From: Thermoplasmata archaeon
GTDB lineage: Archaea; Thermoplasmatota; Thermoplasmata; Methanomassiliicoccales; Methanomethylophilaceae
NCBI GenBank assembly: GCA_015063235.1
Contig: SUSW01000050.1
Span: forward strand, 1 to 52,747
Direction of reading: 5' to 3'
DNA: 52,747 nucleotides
How positions within the stretch are numbered: the first letter of the stretch is position 1; every line of letters starts with the position of its first letter. Positions 17,485 to 27,800 of the stretch are shown here, piece after piece. The position numbers and the translations under genes were made by a program. The notes below the pieces were generated by a model. It did not search any database and was not told the DNA's origin. It worked only from the letters and a program-made list of their open reading frames with translations.

Positions 17485-17826
17485 ATGAGGGCGGCTTGGC
17501 TTTGGGTTATAGCTGGAGGGGTGGTGGAGGCCGTATACACCACGTTCATGGGTCTCGCTGACGGCATGACCGACATACTTTTCACTGTACTGGGTCTTGT
17601 GTTCAGCATAGTCGGCACGGTGCTTCTCAACGAGGGTCTCAAAAGGGGTCTGCAGATGGGGGCAAGCTATGCCGTATGGGTCGGAGTGGGCGTTGCCGGG
17701 GCCGCGATAGCGGATGTTCTGGTGTTCGAGAACGGTCTTGGGCTGGTCGGATACCTATTCCTGGCGCTGATCCTCGGAGGGATCGTAGGGCTAAATCTGC
17801 GCAACGACGGGCGTGCGCACGGATAA
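17485..17826 (+). CDS. SMR-family transporter subunit B (pair 2)
   Basis: 113 residues, four helices. Unlike subunit B of pair 1 it keeps the coupling glutamate (IAGGVVEAVYTTFMGLADGM). Helix 3 has GASYAVWVGVGVAGAAIAD. It starts one base after subunit A and stops at TAA. Together they should form a heterodimeric exporter of small cations; the substrate is unknown. The region after it begins the promoter of the ribosomal operon. Confidence 0.82.
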   Translation: MRAAWLWVIAGGVVEAVYTTFMGLADGMTDILFTVLGLVFSIVGTVLLNEGLKRGLQMGASYAVWVGVGVAGAAIADVLVFENGLGLVGYLFLALILGGIVGLNLRNDGRAHG

Positions 17827-17835
17827 CCCTCTCAA

Positions 17836-17976
17836 TTATTATATAGGGAAAGGACATCGGGCCGTTTACGTAAACTCAGGACCCACTCTCCGTCAGGGGG
17901 TGAAAACTGAGAGCTCTTTCCGGAAGGAACAGAGCTTGATCGAATCCCCAAGGGGATCATTTACGGAGGAATAAAA
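17836..17976 (+). promoter_or_regulatory. Promoter and structured leader of the rpsM operon
   Basis: TATA-like ATTATTATATAGGG (17836-17849) lies about 130 bases before the rpsM start, so the mRNA would have a leader of over 100 bases. Two inverted repeats occur in it: AGCTCT 17912-17917 with AGAGCT 17931-17936, and the hairpin ATCCCC-AA-GGGGAT 17944-17957. CGGAGGA precedes the ATG. Such leaders can serve ribosomal-protein feedback control; that is inference. Confidence 0.45.
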
Positions 17977-18447
17977 ATGGCCAGAGCGAAGAAAGAATCG
18001 CAGACCGAGGATGAGAACTTCAACTATATCGTCCGTATCGTCAACTCCGATATCGACGGTCAGAAGAGGACAGTCATCGGTCTCCAGAGCATTAAAGGAG
18101 TCGGAAAGAGGGTTGCACAGATCGTCGCCAAGAAGGCAGGCGTTGACCCTACAGTCAAGATGGGATCCCTCCCCGACGAGAAAGTCAAAGAGATCGAGAC
18201 ACTCGTCAAATCCTACGTCGAGTACGCACCTACCTGGGCAATCAACAGGCAGATGGACTACGAGACCGGAGCAGACATGCACCTCTTTGGACAGGACCTC
18301 GAGGTCATCCAGAAAGAGGATATCAACAGGATGAAGATGACCCGCTGCTACCGCGGAATCAGGCACGAGACCCACCACAAGGTAAGGGGACAGAGGACTC
18401 GTTCGAACGGAAGACACGGACTCACCATGGGAGTCTCCAAGAAATGA
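17977..18447 (+). CDS. rpsM: Ribosomal protein S13 (uS13)
   Basis: 156 residues of the archaeal 30S protein S13, which contacts 16S rRNA in the head and bridges to the large subunit. Features: YIVRIVNSDIDGQKRTVIGLQ and the helix-hairpin-helix region IKGVGKRVAQIVAKKAGV near the N-terminus, and the basic C-terminal tail TRCYRGIRHETHHKVRGQRT. The ATG follows CGGAGGAATAAA. It is first in the S13-S4-S11-Rpo3 operon, an arrangement widely conserved in archaea. Confidence 0.96.
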   Translation: MARAKKESQTEDENFNYIVRIVNSDIDGQKRTVIGLQSIKGVGKRVAQIVAKKAGVDPTVKMGSLPDEKVKEIETLVKSYVEYAPTWAINRQMDYETGADMHLFGQDLEVIQKEDINRMKMTRCYRGIRHETHHKVRGQRTRSNGRHGLTMGVSKK

Positions 18448-18458
18448 AGGTGGTTTAA

Positions 18459-19104
18459 ATGGGAGATCCAAAGTTTTCAAGAAAGACATATGACACCCCC
18501 TCACATCCCTGGCAGGGAGAGAGGATAAAGGCAGAGGTCGAGGTCGTTAACGCATTCGGTCTCAAGAACAAGACAGAAGTTTGGAAGGCAGACACCACCC
18601 TCAGGAACCTGAGGAAGCAGTCAAGGGACCTTCAGGCACGCCTGAGGACCGGAGAAGCAGGCAAAGATCGAAGCAGATGCGCTTCTCGCAAAGTGCGGAA
18701 GGCTCGGATTCCTGCCTGCAGACGCAAACCTGAATGATATCCTTACACTCAAGAACGAGGATGTTCTCTCACGCCGTCTCCAGACAATCGTCTACGAGAA
18801 GGGCCTGTCAAGCACTATCAAGCAGGCAAGGCAGATGATCACTCACGGACACATCTTCGTGAACGGACACAAGGTCACCGTTCCTGGATACATCGTCACC
18901 AGGAAAGAGGAGTCCTCCATCGAGTACAACCCTTCTTCACCCTTCACGGATGAGATGCACCCCATGAGGATCTCAGCAGAGCAGGCAGCAGCCAACGCTG
19001 CAGTCAAGGCAAAGGCTGAGGCAGATGCAGCCGCAGCGGCCGCAGCTGCAGCCAGGGCAGATGCAGAGGAAGCAGGAATCACAATCGAGGATGGTGAGCA
19101 GTGA
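18459..19104 (+). CDS. rpsD: Ribosomal protein S4 (uS4), with an apparent frameshift near 18654
   Basis: 30S assembly protein S4. The first frame reads [21 protein letters not shown] through [16 protein letters not shown] to about 18654, then turns to nonsense ending at TGA 18735-18737. From 18655 the next frame continues the S4 sequence without a stop: [19 protein letters not shown], the S4 domain ([35 protein letters not shown]) and an Ala-rich acidic tail to TGA 19102-19104. Joined, the protein is about 214 residues, a normal archaeal length. The shift fits loss of two bases in a GAGA run (GGAGAAG) or gain of one. In an essential single-copy gene a sequencing or assembly error is likelier than a real mutation. 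Confidence 0.9.
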
Positions 19105-19490
19105 TGACAGCAAAATGGGGAATCGCTAACATTTTCGCTAGCTACAACAACGTCATGATAACCTTGACCGACATCACCGGAGCAGAGACCGTCGCTAAGG
19201 TCACCGGTGGAATGGTCGTCAAGCAGGCGAAGGACCAGTCTTCACCTTACGCAGCACAGAGGGCGGCAGAGAAGATCGCCGAGGTTGCAAAGGAGAAGGA
19301 GTACGTCGGGATCCACGTCAGGGTACGTGCACCCGGAGGAAACAAGTCCGTTTCGCCCGGACCCGGTGCTCAGGCCGCCATCCGTGCCCTCACAAGGGCC
19401 GGACTCAAGATCGGCCGCATCGAGGATGTCACACCCATACCCCACGACGGAACCAAGAAGAAGGGCGGACGCAGAGGACGCAGGGTCTGA
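19104..19490 (+). CDS. rpsK: Ribosomal protein S11 (uS11)
   Basis: 128 residues from ATG 19104 (the start overlaps the rpsD stop; GTG 19101 is the alternative). Typical S11: [22 protein letters not shown], the [20 protein letters not shown] block, [20 protein letters not shown], and the basic end [13 protein letters not shown]. It binds 16S rRNA in the platform. The overlapping starts suggest coupled translation. Confidence 0.96.
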   Translation: MTAKWGIANIFASYNNVMITLTDITGAETVAKVTGGMVVKQAKDQSSPYAAQRAAEKIAEVAKEKEYVGIHVRVRAPGGNKSVSPGPGAQAAIRALTRAGLKIGRIEDVTPIPHDGTKKKGGRRGRRV

Positions 19491-19502
19491 GGAGGTTACC
19501 CC

Positions 19503-20357
19503 ATGGCTACCATGGAGATCGAGATTATCGAAATGGCCGACAGGAAGGCAAAGTTCGTTCTCAAGAACTCTTCCCCGGCTATGGCGAATGCGCTCAGGAG
19601 GACACTTCTGTCCGACATCCCCAAGATGGCGATCGATCAGGTCGAGTTCATGACCGGAAAGATCGAGGGAGATGACGGAAGGGAGTATGAGAGTATCACG
19701 CCCCTGTTCGAAGAGATCATCGCCCACAGACTGGGAATGATCCCTGTACCGACCGACCTGGACCTTTTCGTGCCCCAGGACCAGTGTTCCTGCGGCGGAG
19801 AAGGATGTCCCAGCTGTTCAATCATGTACAGCATCAGGAAGACAGGTCCATCGACAGTCTATTCATCCGATCTGCAGCCACTCGGCGGCCCCAACAGCGA
19901 TAAGCTGAGGATCGTCGACGAGTTCATCCCGATAGTTGAGCTCACCGCGGATCAGGGAATATACGTCTATGCGAAAGCAGTGATGGGAACCGCCAGGAAG
20001 CATGTGAAATGGCAGGTCTGCAACGGTGTCGGATACAGCTACATGCCCGTCATCGATATCGACCCCAAGCACGCTTCGGACGACGAGGTCGTCGCATGCG
20101 CGGACATCTGTCCCAACGGACTTCAGGTCAAAGGCGGAAAGCTGGTCGTCACCAGTGCTCTCGAGTGCGGACTCTGCACCGGATGCATCGAGAAGATCAG
20201 CGACATCGACGGTATCAACGTCACTTGGGATGACAAGAACTTCATCTTCAAGTACGAGACCGATGGTTCCATGACCGCACAGCAGGCACTCGATGTGGCG
20301 CTCAAGGTCCTCGCCGATGAGGCGAAGGAATTCGTGAGCGACCTAGAGTCCCTTTGA
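19503..20357 (+). CDS. rpo3: RNA polymerase subunit Rpo3 (RpoD) with iron-sulfur ligands
   Basis: 284 residues, the archaeal homologue of the bacterial alpha N-terminal domain; it pairs with Rpo11 to nucleate polymerase assembly. Conserved blocks: NALRRTLLSDIPKMAIDQV and HRLGMIPVPTDLD. In the added middle domain, CADICPNG and CGLCTGC supply four cysteines arranged for one [4Fe-4S] cluster, as known in several archaea. A second cysteine group, CSCGGEGCPSC at about 98-108, may bind zinc or be structural. It is the last gene of the ribosomal operon, followed by a strong hairpin. Confidence 0.95.
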   Translation: MATMEIEIIEMADRKAKFVLKNSSPAMANALRRTLLSDIPKMAIDQVEFMTGKIEGDDGREYESITPLFEEIIAHRLGMIPVPTDLDLFVPQDQCSCGGEGCPSCSIMYSIRKTGPSTVYSSDLQPLGGPNSDKLRIVDEFIPIVELTADQGIYVYAKAVMGTARKHVKWQVCNGVGYSYMPVIDIDPKHASDDEVVACADICPNGLQVKGGKLVVTSALECGLCTGCIEKISDIDGINVTWDDKNFIFKYETDGSMTAQQALDVALKVLADEAKEFVSDLESL

Positions 20358-20366
20358 AACTATTCA

Positions 20367-20384
20367 CCCCTCCTTCGGGAGGGG
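20367..20384 (+). terminator. Terminator after rpo3, shared with the converging polymerase gene
   Basis: CCCCTCC, tetraloop TTCG, GGAGGGG: perfect 7-bp stem 10 bases after the rpo3 stop. It is between converging genes, so it could act on both strands, though no long T-run is present. Confidence 0.65.
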
Positions 20385-20438
20385 ATTCATATTATACTCA
20401 TCGTCTGAATATCTTACTGAGCTAATCTGTTTCGATTC

Positions 20439-23400
20439 TCAGAAGAAATCGGACAACTTGCACTTCTTGATCTTGTCGTTGTTGAACACGGAGTTCATGT
20501 TCATCTCAAGGATTTCGACCCTTTCCCTTGTGTAGGAATCAAGGCCGTATTTCTCACCGATGGTCTTCGATATCTCGAGATACTTCTTCACAGATGCTTC
20601 GTGAACGGTGAGGTTCAGCGGATTGTTACATTTGTAGCACAGTCCGCTGATGGTCATCCTGCGGTACTTCTCTCCGCACTTGGTGCACCTTACACTCTGC
20701 GTGGAGAAGCTCCTGAGGTTTCCGATCATGTCAGGCATGAAGTGCTTGTTGAGGACACGCACGGCGACATCCTTCTCATCCACTGCGCGAAGTTTCTTTC
20801 CGAGCATGAGCTGCGCGTTCATCTTATCCATCATTGATTCCAAAGTAGTGTAAGCAGAATACTTCGGACCGTTGGAGATGTCGTTGGTGTCGTGGGTGAA
20901 TCCCATGCCCTCATATTGCTTCTCCGTTCCGATACGCGAAGCGATGAGGTCCATCTTCTTTTCTATCTCCTTCGGCTCCTTCATGGCCATGGCCGCCTCG
21001 TAGAGCTCTAGAGGATATTCTCTGAGACAGTCCACGTTGTGAGCTTCTTTATCAATCTCGTTGGGATCGAGCCTTGTCGTAAGGACCAGAGGTGCATCCA
21101 TGAGTCCCCCTCTCCTATCGGGCAGGAAACTCCTGGAGAAGTTCAATAGTGCGTCCAGCCCTAGCATCAGACAGTCTTCATCACCGTCGCAGTTCCTTCT
21201 CTTCGCTGCGTGGAAGAACGGGTGCCCGTAGCATCCGCGGACATCGGCGTAACCGATGACACGGCAGAGGATACATCCGGACGTGTGAGGTGCGAGGCCG
21301 AAGACTATGTTCCCGATCAGGTCCGTCCTGTTGTTGACGTTGTAGTACCTCGGAAGGTGATACAGAAGTTCGAGTTCATCGTCAAGATATTTTGCGACCT
21401 TTGCAAGATAGTCCCCGCAGTCCTTTGCAGGGACAACATCCTGGACCTTGAGCTCGCATATCTGCTCCGGATCCACCAGCGGGTCGCCGTTCCAATCCGT
21501 GAGATATCCCAGTTCGTGAGCCTTCTCGATCGAGAGGCCGATCTCCCTGGGCTTGAAGTGCGTGAGGGGGATATCGGTCATATCGAAACGTACGGTACCG
21601 TCCTTGAACACGGAGATGCCGTTCTTGCTCCTGAGGATGCCCTTCTCGAGGGTTTCCACGGTTTTGTTTTTAGATATCAGCACGTCGACGCATTTGATGT
21701 CCGGTGATGATTGGATTCCCAGATACTTGCATGCTGCATCCAGTTCTCCTTCGAGATCAATCTTCATCTCCGCAGGACCAGGAGTTCCGAACTGGTTCGG
21801 CTTCGGAACGTATACGGTATGTCCGCCGCAGTTCCTGCACCAGTTGCGGAATGTGTATATGTTGCATTCCTTACAGAATCTGTTCGCGACCACTTCAGTG
21901 ATAGTAGGCGTGTCTCCGCCATAGGCAGGCAGGCTCTTCTTCAGGATACCTATGGCCGCCTTGATCTCTTTTCCCGCTTCGGCGTCTTTGCCGACGGGGA
22001 ATACGCAGTGGAGCTTGGGTGTGAGTTCACGTTCTTTTGCTTTCTCGGGACGTCCCATCCTCGTACCTATGCGGGTCATGGCCCTTGCGCGGACCTCGTA
22101 ACCGGCTGCTTTGCTGATAGCTTCCAAGGTGGTATTTCCCTCAAGTTCTGGGCCGGCGGACAACCGGCCTCCATCGTGCTTAATGCCCATGCAGTCCAGC
22201 ATAGGTTCCGAATATCTCTCGTCGATCGTGACCTTCTTGTCGGCCACCTTATGAGGAACGCAGATGTCCTGCAGGATCTTCTTCGATTCGGGAACCAGAT
22301 CCATCCTGAGGTTCTTTCCGTCGAATGTGCCTGTTTCCAGAACATATCTTCTCAGGGCCTTGATGTCATCCAGCGGGATGTCCGACCAGAACATGTTGTA
22401 TTTCGGATGCAGCGGGACTCCGAGCTGTGCGCACATCTCCTTGGCACGCGCATATGTGGGGTCCAGCCAATCAGGTGGAAGGTCGCCCTTCGCCTTGATC
22501 TCCAGTTTGTGCCACTCGATGGGATAACCGCAGGGGACCAATGTATGGTTGTTCTCGCAGAACTCTCCGAACGGGACAAGGATCTCTCCGTTGTCGAGGA
22601 TCTCTGTGATCTTATCCCTTATCGCCAGTACCTCTTCCTTGGTCTGACAGTAGACTACGTCGCCGTTCTTGAGCAGGACGGTAGGTCCCTCCAAAATATC
22701 GCAGGGAGTGACAACACACGCTTTTCCGGGTCTTTCGATCTTCAGCTGCGTACCGATGGCCATGAAGTCGTCCATGACATACATGCTTGCGGTGCTGTAC
22801 GCAAGGGATGCGAGACCTGACGTCCTTGCCCTTCCATATCTGAGCCTGAACCCTCCTACTCTGCACGGGTGTCCGAATATAGGGCGCCCTGCGACGATGT
22901 CCCTGAGGTATTTGTCCAAGGGCTGGACCTTTTTCTCCACAGGTTTGTCATCCGCCTTCTTGGTGGGTTCCTTCATCTTATGTGCATCCAGGTATTTCCC
23001 GATGAATTCCCAGCCAGGGATCTGAAGCTTGTCGACGTGCTTCTTCAGCTTGGCAGCTTTTTGGCACATCCCTTCTGCGATGACCAGCACGGCTCCTCCT
23101 CTGACACGGTTGGTGTCGATCCTGGGCAGGTCCCTGAATCCGGATATCTCAATCTGTTCGGTCCCTTCGCCGTCGACACATATGGGGCAGTTCCTGACGA
23201 TTAGGTCGATCTCTTCCGATGTGGGGGAGTACTGCAGGTGCTGACATTGTTTGTACAGCGGTATCTCCTCGTCGAATCTCGCTATCTCCGCATCCGTTGC
23301 GATATACTTTCCGATACCCAGCTCGGACCTGACGACGTCTGCGATAAGGACGCTCATAGCCTGCGCTGTTCCTCCTGCCGCACGGATGGGTCCCGCGAAC

Positions 23401-23834
23401 AGCAGATCCACATAGCTGGAGCCGTCATCGTTCTTTCTGATCCTCGTCTCCGCGATACCTTCCAGCGGAGCGACCAGGATACCTTCGGTCAGAACAGCCA
23501 GACCAACCCTGATTGCTCTGTCCAGCTGTTTCTCCTGGCTTTCGGCCGGCCATTTGGCGACCTCTTTTGCGGTGAGAAGGCATGCGACCTCACGGTTTCC
23601 CGCTTCCAGAGTCTTCTGCCTGATGATCTCAGCTACGCCTTTTACCTGATAATCTTTCAGAAGTTCCTCGCAGCGTGAGGCCAGATCCTCCGCCTGAGGT
23701 ACATCCACATAGTCCTCCGGATCGAAACCCAAGGATCTGGCTTTCTTTGCCAGTTCGTAGATCTCATCCTTCTTGGCATTGAGCTCCGAGAAGTACTTAG
23801 CCATCTCCTGGCTGTACACCGGGCCGTCCATCAT
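20439..23834 (-). CDS. polC: DNA polymerase D large subunit DP2
   Basis: 1131 residues, the catalytic subunit of the archaeal replicative polymerase PolD. Start ATG 23832-23834, which overlaps the stop of the upstream GTPase gene; the longer frame to 24062 runs over that gene and is not credible. DP2 features: LFAGPIRAAGGTAQAMSVLIAD near the N-terminus; the catalytic NCDGDEDCLMLGLDALLNFS with the DxD pair in the last third; RGGLMDAPLVLTTRLDPNEIDKEA in pieces; zinc-binding CxxC pairs in FCKECNIYTFRNWCRNCGG and, near the end, RCTKCGEKYRR and LCYKCNNP. No intein is present. The small subunit is not in the window. It appears translationally coupled to nog1. Confidence 0.95.
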   Translation of the reverse strand: MMDGPVYSQEMAKYFSELNAKKDEIYELAKKARSLGFDPEDYVDVPQAEDLASRCEELLKDYQVKGVAEIIRQKTLEAGNREVACLLTAKEVAKWPAESQEKQLDRAIRVGLAVLTEGILVAPLEGIAETRIRKNDDGSSYVDLLFAGPIRAAGGTAQAMSVLIADVVRSELGIGKYIATDAEIARFDEEIPLYKQCQHLQYSPTSEEIDLIVRNCPICVDGEGTEQIEISGFRDLPRIDTNRVRGGAVLVIAEGMCQKAAKLKKHVDKLQIPGWEFIGKYLDAHKMKEPTKKADDKPVEKKVQPLDKYLRDIVAGRPIFGHPCRVGGFRLRYGRARTSGLASLAYSTASMYVMDDFMAIGTQLKIERPGKACVVTPCDILEGPTVLLKNGDVVYCQTKEEVLAIRDKITEILDNGEILVPFGEFCENNHTLVPCGYPIEWHKLEIKAKGDLPPDWLDPTYARAKEMCAQLGVPLHPKYNMFWSDIPLDDIKALRRYVLETGTFDGKNLRMDLVPESKKILQDICVPHKVADKKVTIDERYSEPMLDCMGIKHDGGRLSAGPELEGNTTLEAISKAAGYEVRARAMTRIGTRMGRPEKAKERELTPKLHCVFPVGKDAEAGKEIKAAIGILKKSLPAYGGDTPTITEVVANRFCKECNIYTFRNWCRNCGGHTVYVPKPNQFGTPGPAEMKIDLEGELDAACKYLGIQSSPDIKCVDVLISKNKTVETLEKGILRSKNGISVFKDGTVRFDMTDIPLTHFKPREIGLSIEKAHELGYLTDWNGDPLVDPEQICELKVQDVVPAKDCGDYLAKVAKYLDDELELLYHLPRYYNVNNRTDLIGNIVFGLAPHTSGCILCRVIGYADVRGCYGHPFFHAAKRRNCDGDEDCLMLGLDALLNFSRSFLPDRRGGLMDAPLVLTTRLDPNEIDKEAHNVDCLREYPLELYEAAMAMKEPKEIEKKMDLIASRIGTEKQYEGMGFTHDTNDISNGPKYSAYTTLESMMDKMNAQLMLGKKLRAVDEKDVAVRVLNKHFMPDMIGNLRSFSTQSVRCTKCGEKYRRMTISGLCYKCNNPLNLTVHEASVKKYLEISKTIGEKYGLDSYTRERVEILEMNMNSVFNNDKIKKCKLSDFF

Positions 23835-24829
23835 TCCACTTCCGCTTCTACAGCTTTCCTGCGGTTGATCTCCCTCATCTCTTTGATGACGATGTCCGTG
23901 AGAGCCTCCATGTTCTCGCCGGTCTGAGCGGAGAAGAAGAGTCTTCCGTTGCCTGTTTTGAGGATATCGCACTTGCTCTCCGCTACGATGATGGGGACTC
24001 CCTGGAAGTTCTCCTGGACGTTCTTCAGGAGTTTCTCCTGAACGTCGAGTTTGAATCCGCAAGTCTCCGAAGGGTCGATGACGAAAAGCATGACATCCGT
24101 CAGATATCTGAGTGCCAATACGGCCTGCTTCTCGATATCGTTCCTCTTTTCGAACTCTCTGTCGAGAAGTCCGGGCGTATCGACGATCTGATATTTCCTC
24201 CAGTCATCTTCTATGTGTCCGACGATAATTCCCTTCGTTGTGAAGGGGTACGGGGCTATCTCGGGCTCCGCAGTAGACATTACAGTGACGAGGTTGCTCT
24301 TCCCGACATTGGGGAATCCGGCAACCACGATGGTGGGTACTGCCGGATCTATCGCCGGCAGCTTCCTGAATTTGTTCTTGGCTTCCTGAAGGAACAGTAG
24401 GTCGTCGGAGATCCTGTCGACATATGAATTGAGTCTGCCGTAGAATCCCCTCCTGGTAGCCTCGATGATCTCCGGGTCCTTGGTGCGTCTGATCTCCTTG
24501 AGGGTGTCGTTCTTCAGTTTCTCTGCCTTTGTGGCGCACCAGTTGACGGCACCCAACGACTTCTTGTAGCCGTCGATGCCTATGACGATGTCCACGAGCT
24601 GTGGGAAGAAGTCATCCTCCTTCTCGATCCTGGGGAACCTGTCCACATAGCCGGATAGAGCGGTCACTACGATATCGCCTGCAGCGGTCACCTTGGCCAG
24701 CGCTGTCTTCTTGCGGGTGTCCAGCGTGTTGGTGCCGTTCTTGTATATCTTGGATGCCCTGTGGAATGCCTTCTCCATGAGCTCTTCAGACGTAAGTACC
24801 GTGGGTATTTTGAAGTCTATTCCGGCCAT
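23831..24829 (-). CDS. Nog1-family GTPase
   Basis: 332 residues from ATG 24827-24829 (MAGIDFKIPTVLTSEELMEK); a longer frame starting upstream would overlap the next gene's 3' end. Helical N-terminal domain of about 155 residues, then the G domain with G1 GFPNVGKSN, G3 DTPGLLDREFEKRNDIEKQA and a G4-like ESKCD in place of the usual NKxD. Nog1 works in large ribosomal subunit assembly. The gene's stop overlaps the PolD large subunit start by 4 bases. Confidence 0.88.
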   Translation of the reverse strand: MAGIDFKIPTVLTSEELMEKAFHRASKIYKNGTNTLDTRKKTALAKVTAAGDIVVTALSGYVDRFPRIEKEDDFFPQLVDIVIGIDGYKKSLGAVNWCATKAEKLKNDTLKEIRRTKDPEIIEATRRGFYGRLNSYVDRISDDLLFLQEAKNKFRKLPAIDPAVPTIVVAGFPNVGKSNLVTVMSTAEPEIAPYPFTTKGIIVGHIEDDWRKYQIVDTPGLLDREFEKRNDIEKQAVLALRYLTDVMLFVIDPSETCGFKLDVQEKLLKNVQENFQGVPIIVAESKCDILKTGNGRLFFSAQTGENMEALTDIVIKEMREINRRKAVEAEVE

Positions 24830-24896
24830 GATATCGGTGAAACCATCCGCATAGATAAACGTTACACGCGTGCGCGCCAGCGTATGAAGAGAGGTA

Positions 24897-27800
24897 TCAA
24901 TCCCACTCGATAACGGCACGTATCAGCCAAAGGTCGTGGTCCATTCCGTTCTTCGGTGACAGCCTCGCAGGTATCCCCTCCATCGGGCAGTCTATGAATC
25001 TGATCCCACATTCCACACCGGATTTCCCTGTATCTTTCCCGAATATCTGGGTCAGTGCGGATATGTTCGTCCTGAAGGTCACTCCCAGATTAGCTTTGTG
25101 AAGTTCATCAAAGGCCGTGGAGAACATGCCGGGATTCTTGATCTCGGTCTCGAAGGTCACTTCGAGGTCGATGTTGTCAGTGAACATGGATACTGCATCG
25201 ATTTTGTACGGGTTTTTGATATTGAGGAACATCTCTTCAAGTTTCCCGGCGATGAATCTCAGTACATCCTTAACGAGGTCCGAATCGCATCTGAGCGCTA
25301 TCCTGAGGCCTGTGGAGGCTGTGGATGTTAGATCCTTGACATCGACCTTGACGTATATGGATGCCTCAGTGAGGCATGCTGCGACTTTGTTGATCACCGT
25401 ATTGACGGCCGATTTTATCGTCTCATTCAGCAGATTCTGCAAGGATTCCGCATCAGTCACCGAATCGACCTTGGAGAAGGCATCGTGCAAGGAATCCAGA
25501 ACTAGCTCCTTAGCCACTTCGGCGGTCAGGAAGTTGGATGAGATGTAAGATCCGTTGGAATTTCCCATGGTCCCGTCTTTGAGCTCCCATTGGCTCGCTC
25601 CATCATAGCTTCTCTGCCATGTCTTCCCATCGTCATCGGTGTCCTTCTTCACCGCTGTCTTATCCACTATGTTCCCTTCGACATCCTTCAGGGTCAGACC
25701 CTCGCCGTTCTTGGTCAGTTTCCCGGATTCGTTCACCATAAGGAACGTGGGGTAGATCAGCATATATTCTCCGGGAGCGATGGAACCGTTGAGCATCATC
25801 GTCTTCTTGGTACGGTCGGATGAAGCCACGAGCGTGTATCCTGTGAGGTCGATATCCTCAGAGGAGTTGTTGAAAAGCTCTACCCATTCCTTACCGGAAT
25901 CGTTACCGGCGGGATTCGATTCGAATTCGTTAATGACGAGGCCCTTGGATGACGGGGATGAATACTTGAGGCTGACGCCGACGTCCAATCCCACGTTCAC
26001 ACCCAATCCCGGCACAGGTATGTTCTGCAGTGCATTCCCGATTCCAGGGATGTCGCTCAGAGCGAATCCAAGCTCGTTATAATCCTCCAGATCCGGCAGA
26101 ACAGCAGTTATGTCGACGCCCTTCACATCGGCAGAGACGGTGGCCAGATGCTTGCCGCCCTTCAGCAGCGGGTCCAGGGCCATCTTCATCTTCCAGTCGT
26201 CGCCCTTCACGGATGCCTTGCCAATGACATACACGTTTCCTGTGTTGAGCTCCCCTTTGCTTTTGAGCGAAATGATCACTTCCGTGTCCATCCCGGCTAT
26301 GGGGCCCGAGAGGGTGGCTATGAAGACGGTCTTCGTTGTCGCATAGAGTGATGCGACGTCCATCTTGACCTCGAACCTGTATCCCATGTATTCGAAACCC
26401 ACTTTCTGCTCCGATAGGTTTAGACTCATGAAGACATCTATCATGTTGTCTTCGAGGAACCGCTCTATGTTCTGCTCTATCCACATCGTCAGGAGCCACA
26501 TGGGCTCGTAAAGCTTTTCATACATCTGCGAGAGAGCGTCGGAGACGTAGCGGGCAATTTCGTAAACGCATCTGTTCAGGGTATCGATTGTATCCATGAC
26601 GATTGTCATTATCTGTCTTAGAGGTTCCATCACAGGCTCCAAATACTCCCACAGAAGCTTGAACGCATCATCCACTATCGTTTCGCTGGCTTTGTAGTCC
26701 ACACCCGCCAGTGCCCAGGCGCTTGCCACTGAGATCTCAAGTTCGATGTCGTTGCGGATCGTGTTCGAGACCGCTCCAGTGTGGCCGCTTCCCATGGCAC
26801 TGCTTAGGGCTCCGCTGCACTCGATGCGGTATTCTATTATGTCCCTCACCGATACGGAGAATGTTGTGGAGTACGCAGCGCTGAGGTCCTCGCGGAAGCC
26901 GGTGACGTGGGTGCATTTGTCTATCTTGACGACGGGTTCCGAGATCACGGGGTCGTTGGTGTATTCGAATCTCAGGGATTCTCTTGTCCTGTTCCCTGCC
27001 TCGTCCACCAGTATGAAACAGTCGGTCTCAGGCAGTTCCAAGGCACCCGAGTACGGATTCATGTCCATATTGGCAACGACCTCCTCCAGCAGTATGTTGG
27101 CCCTTCCGTCGATAAGCCCGGATATGTCCAGGGCGTTCAGCCCATAGGAGGCAATCTCCACCATCGATTCGAGGACGATCCCGGTGCTTCCACCCTCGAC
27201 AGTCCTCATCGCATCGTAAACCGACAGATCGGAATAGACTTTCGATATGTATCTGTGAACAGCTTCTTCGATCTCCTGCGAGGCCATTATGGATTCGATG
27301 TCTACCTCTCCTCCAGATGCCTCGGCGAAAGCTTCGGCAAGCCTGCTGCGAAGGGTTTCGGAGTCTGCGATGCTGTCCGCGTGTCTCATCACCGTATCGG
27401 CTATCTCCGCGTAGAACGGGTCATATGCACGCTCTTTATTGATAACACCCATCAGGCTTCTGCTGAACTCTCTATCGATATCGGCCGATTGCATATGCAA
27501 TGTATCAGCGACCTTGGAGATGAACGAACTCGGGTCGCCAGGATCCAGTGTTACCTTCGCATAGCTGCTTCCCGAGAACATATTCTGGGCGGCGGAGTTC
27601 AGTATGTATCTGATGTCGTCCTGAAGATAATCTCTGTTCCCGGAATAATGGATATTGAAAAACCTGATCCAGCCCTCATCCATTATGTCAACAGCAGGGT
27701 TCTCCACACTCACGGTGTATCCGCCTGCGGTCACGGTGGTGTATCCTTTTCCCGGTGTGCGGTATATGTCGGAATCTATCCCTTCGGACTCCATTATCCG

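Noticed and set aside
21711-22820. 369-residue open frame opposite the PolD gene
   Set aside because: Shadow of a conserved gene on the other strand, with no family features.
23835-24062. N-terminal extension of the PolD large subunit
   Set aside because: The 76 extra residues are the out-of-frame shadow of the nog1 gene; the real start overlaps the nog1 stop.
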